From Clostridia bacterium (lineage in GTDB: Bacteria > Bacillota > Clostridia > Christensenellales > Borkfalkiaceae), in assembly GCA_017507005.1 (NCBI GenBank), contig JAFWBT010000016.1, positions 1 through 64,000 of the forward strand: a stretch of DNA of 64,000 bases, read 5' to 3'. The translations under genes were made by a program, and so were the position numbers. This document shows, in pieces, positions 61,480-64,000 of this stretch (position 1 is the first letter of the stretch; every line of letters starts with the position of its first letter). The notes beneath the pieces are model-generated. The model ran no database searches. It had not been told where the DNA came from and saw only the letters and a program-made list of their open reading frames with translations.

Positions 61480-63525
61480 TTATTTACAAAGCCTACAATC
61501 TGCCATCAGCTCGAAATAGTCCACCTTATCCTTACCGATAATTTTGCTCGTCAATTCCGTTTCCATGCCGTTCAAACAAAGCGTCGCCGACTGCACGAGC
61601 GCACCGCTTACCGTAAATTTCGCCTTGCCAGGGCACATAGGATAGAACCCCAAAACGGAGAAAACATACCAGCACGCCATCGTGCCGTTATCCTCGTCGC
61701 CGGGATACCCATTATCTGCGTACGAGAACAGCTCGTCCACCATTTTCTTTACGATTGCGCGCGATTTTTCCTGCTCGCCAAATTCTGCGTACAGGAACGG
61801 AATATGGAAAGACGGTTGGTTGGAAATTGCACATTGACCAAAATCTACCGCCGCCATTTCCGTCATTTCGTGGATTTCCAAAGGATATCCACCCACCGTG
61901 TAATACGGAGGCGTTACGAACAATTCATCAATCTTTTTCAAGAACGCGTCTTTGCCGCCGTACAACGCCGCCAAACCTATGTAATCCTGCGGAACGGCAA
62001 AGGAATTTTGCCAAGCACCGCCTTCGGTGTAATCTCCACCCCACGCAAAACAATCAAAGTTCGCCCTGAAATTGCCGTTGGAATCTTTCGCGCGCATAAA
62101 ACCGCTCTCCTTATCGAAAAGGTTGACGTAATTTTTACTGCGTTGGAAATATTTTTCCGCAACGGCTGTATCGCCGCAACTTTCCGCAAGGACGGAAATA
62201 CAGAAATCCCCGTAAGCACAATCCAGCGTTTCGCATATGCTTTCGTTGCACTTATCGTACGGCACGTAGCCAAGCGCCTCGTATTCTTTTACGCACTTTC
62301 TGCCTACGCGCCAGCCCTCGGAAATCCATTGCGAATTTTTCACCGTCGCCTCGTACGCGCGTTGTTTGTTTCTTTCCGTCAGCAAATTTTTACAAACGGC
62401 GTCCGCCAACACCGCTTCCACCAACGTTCCGGGCATATAATTCACTTCCGACGGCGTCAGCCATCTAGGCAATACGCCCGTGTCGTCGTACGTGTTCAAA
62501 TACCCTTCCACCATCTCGTTGATAAATTCCGGACGAAGAATAGAATACAGCGGATATACCGTTCTGTACGTATCCCAAAATCCGTTATTCGTATACGCAA
62601 CACCCTCTTTCACTTCGCCCGTTTGCGGAACGACGTGATAGGCTTTGCCGTCTTTTGCTATTTCATAAAATTTGTTCGGATATACGAAAGCGCGATACAA
62701 ACAAGTGTACGTCGTACGCTTCATCTCCTCCGAAGCCTCTATACGCAGGCGGGACAAAAGGTTTTCCCATTGCTGTTCCGCTTGTTTTTCTATTTCCTCG
62801 AACGATTTGCCATCAATCTCTCTTTCCAAATTGAGCTGTGCCTGTTCCAAGCTAATAAACGAAGAAGCAACGCGAACGGTGTACGTGTTTTTAGACAAAA
62901 ACACCCCCGTCGCCGCCGCTTTATCGCCCACGGCTTTCGTCGTCACGTCCTCAATATCACAATCGAACTTCAACGTGAAATACATCTTAAAATCGTCTTT
63001 AAACGGCGCTTCCGTATAAGAACAGGTGTACCCGAAAACCGTTCCGTTTTCTTTGTCTACCTCAATTTTCGTAGCGTAATTAAACGGGATTACCGCAAAC
63101 AACGGTCTCCCACTATTTTTAGAAGCGTCCACCGACATAATCGCGCCCGTTTCCGTAGGCGCTAATTTAAAATGCGTCTTATGTCTTAACAGCTCGTATT
63201 CCATTACGTAAGGCTTTAACGTAACGTTTTCAGGACGAAAACCCGACCAACGAAGGGCAGGATCTACAATCAATTCGTCCGCCTCAGGCATAAAACAAAG
63301 ATATGAAAAATCCCCTGCCCAAGGGCTAGGCTGATGCGTAAGACGCACCCCTTCAAAACTTCGATCCTTTGGATGATAATACCAAGGGCCTCTCGTGCTG
63401 TCCGTTTGCGGCGCAAACATATTCATCGCGTTCGGCAAGCATACCAAAGGCAACGTGTTTCCTTGCGAAAATCTTCTGCAAGAATCACTTCCTTGCTTTA
63501 TATTAACCAAATCTACAAACTTCAT
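61480..63525 (-). CDS. GH92 exo-alpha-mannosidase, cytoplasmic
   Basis: The 681-residue protein matches GH92 (calcium-dependent, inverting alpha-mannosidases). Motifs include G-F-W-D-T-Y-R-T-V-Y-P-L (about 325-340), W-Q-N-S-F-A-V-P-Q-D near residue 490, and G-D-E-D-N-G-T-M-A-C-W-Y at about 609-620, with catalytic-type acids. Most Bacteroides GH92 enzymes are secreted. This one lacks a signal peptide and is somewhat short, so it probably trims imported mannosides. AGGAG precedes the ATG. It forms an operon with GH38 and the phosphatase lipoprotein. Confidence 0.93.
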   Translation of the reverse strand: MKFVDLVNIKQGSDSCRRFSQGNTLPLVCLPNAMNMFAPQTDSTRGPWYYHPKDRSFEGVRLTHQPSPWAGDFSYLCFMPEADELIVDPALRWSGFRPENVTLKPYVMEYELLRHKTHFKLAPTETGAIMSVDASKNSGRPLFAVIPFNYATKIEVDKENGTVFGYTCSYTEAPFKDDFKMYFTLKFDCDIEDVTTKAVGDKAAATGVFLSKNTYTVRVASSFISLEQAQLNLEREIDGKSFEEIEKQAEQQWENLLSRLRIEASEEMKRTTYTCLYRAFVYPNKFYEIAKDGKAYHVVPQTGEVKEGVAYTNNGFWDTYRTVYPLYSILRPEFINEMVEGYLNTYDDTGVLPRWLTPSEVNYMPGTLVEAVLADAVCKNLLTERNKQRAYEATVKNSQWISEGWRVGRKCVKEYEALGYVPYDKCNESICETLDCAYGDFCISVLAESCGDTAVAEKYFQRSKNYVNLFDKESGFMRAKDSNGNFRANFDCFAWGGDYTEGGAWQNSFAVPQDYIGLAALYGGKDAFLKKIDELFVTPPYYTVGGYPLEIHEMTEMAAVDFGQCAISNQPSFHIPFLYAEFGEQEKSRAIVKKMVDELFSYADNGYPGDEDNGTMACWYVFSVLGFYPMCPGKAKFTVSGALVQSATLCLNGMETELTSKIIGKDKVDYFELMADCRLCK

Positions 63526-63575
63526 TATATTCTCCTATTTGCTCGTGCTCCAATTAGAGAGGGATTGTACGGTTA

Positions 63576-63604
63576 GAAGCCGCGCGCAAAAAACACACGG
63601 CTTC
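63576..63604 (-). terminator. Short hairpin between mini-lipoprotein and GH92 genes
   Basis: GAAGCCG (63576-63582) pairs with CGGCTTC (63598-63604). There is no U-run, so it is weak terminator-like; read-through into the GH92 operon seems likely. Confidence 0.45.
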
Positions 63605-63622
63605 CCACCTATTTTCTTTTAT

Positions 63623-63937
63623 TTACGGTCTTTCAACCTCGGGTAATTCAATCTCGCTATGCTCCACGTCTTTGATATCTTCATCTTCCCAAGACGGGCC
63701 TTGCGACGTCGATTCCGAAGAAGTTTCTACGGAAGTATCCTCGGACGTACCCTCAGACGTAGTCTCCGATGTTTCAGAGGAAATATCCACAGAAGTTTCT
63801 ATGGAAACAGAGTTCTCAGAAGAAGAAACTACCGAAGATTTTTCAGACTCCTCATCAAACACACCGCAGCCGCCAAAGGCAAGCCCAGCCGTCAACGCCG
63901 ATATTACCAAACACAAAATCAAGAATTTCTTTTTCAT
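63623..63937 (-). CDS. Ser/Glu/Thr-rich mini-lipoprotein with IELPEVERP tail
   Basis: The 104-residue lipoprotein (F-G-G-C24) has a mature part consisting of a Ser/Thr/Glu linker (T-S-E-x, S-S-E-x) and a short tail beginning W-E-D-E-D-I and ending I-E-L-P-E-V-E-R-P. No folded domain is visible. It resembles the 22133-22618 lipoprotein in design and tail. GGAGT precedes the ATG. It stands first in the mannosidase gene group, as the other stands before the peptide/giant pair. Confidence 0.82.
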   Translation of the reverse strand: MKKKFLILCLVISALTAGLAFGGCGVFDEESEKSSVVSSSENSVSIETSVDISSETSETTSEGTSEDTSVETSSESTSQGPSWEDEDIKDVEHSEIELPEVERP

Positions 63938-63980
63938 GGTTTTATACTCCTTCCGCGTAAGCTTTTAACGAGAGCGAACA

Positions 63981-63986
63981 ATTATA
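63981..63986 (-). promoter_or_regulatory. Probable -10 element of the mannosidase gene group
   Basis: TATAAT on the minus strand lies about 43 bases before the start at 63937. The matching -35 would fall beyond the window edge, so the promoter cannot be confirmed here. Confidence 0.5.
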
Positions 63987-64000
63987 CAGTGCCTTTGCAT

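Overview
The window looks like a chromosomal stretch of an uncultured, probably gut-dwelling, low-to-mid-GC Gram-positive of the class Clostridia (Bacillota). The signs are AGGAGG-type ribosome binding sites at nearly every start, near-consensus sigma-A promoters with 17-base spacers, many lipoproteins with short Lys-rich leaders and a lipobox Cys, binding-protein-dependent sugar importers with no ATPase gene beside them, AraC-type regulators, and glycosidases of families that work on host glycans. The genus cannot be named from the sequence alone. All protein genes are on the minus strand except one AraC-type regulator. I saw no rRNA, tRNA, CRISPR array, transposase or phage gene.

Region 1 (1-22900, read right to left). 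A serine-rich mini-lipoprotein (22133-22618), a 50-residue peptide (21779-21931) and a 2947-residue secreted protein (12918-21761) come first. After a hairpin follow a sugar importer (binding protein 11060-12751, permeases 10107-11033 and 8788-10095), an Ig-rich secreted protein (5714-8749), a DUF4838 lipoprotein (3563-5698), a bacterial-Ig/beta-helix lipoprotein (481-3543) and a serine-rich lipoprotein cut by the window edge (1-380).

Region 2 (23143-34702). A surface metallophosphatase and an AraC regulator are transcribed divergently. They are followed by glycan enzymes: a GH127-like (DUF1680) protein, an unassigned (alpha/alpha)6-type protein, a GH112 galacto-N-biose/lacto-N-biose phosphorylase, and a DUF6259-like TIM-barrel protein placed 5 bases upstream of the phosphorylase.

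Region 3 (34939-57555). This is a second, paralogous copy of Region 1: binding protein, two permeases, Ig-rich protein, DUF4838 lipoprotein, 37-residue peptide, 1907-residue DUF4838 protein, Ig/beta-helix lipoprotein, serine-rich lipoprotein, and a 1073-residue modular lipoprotein. It probably forms one transcript of about 21.5 kb from a promoter at 56465-56493. A second AraC regulator lies just upstream and is its likely controller.

Region 4 (57876-64000). Another serine-rich mini-lipoprotein, then GH92 and GH38 alpha-mannosidases and a surface tyrosine-phosphatase-like lipoprotein, ending in a strong terminator.

Taken together the window reads as a host-glycan (N-glycan, mucin-type or related) foraging island. 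The most unusual element is a duplicated gene set: an importer, DUF4838 proteins, giant modular surface proteins, and tiny conserved peptides each encoded directly before the giant gene. The parallel gene order of the two copies suggests a conserved glycan-handling system that I cannot match to a described one.
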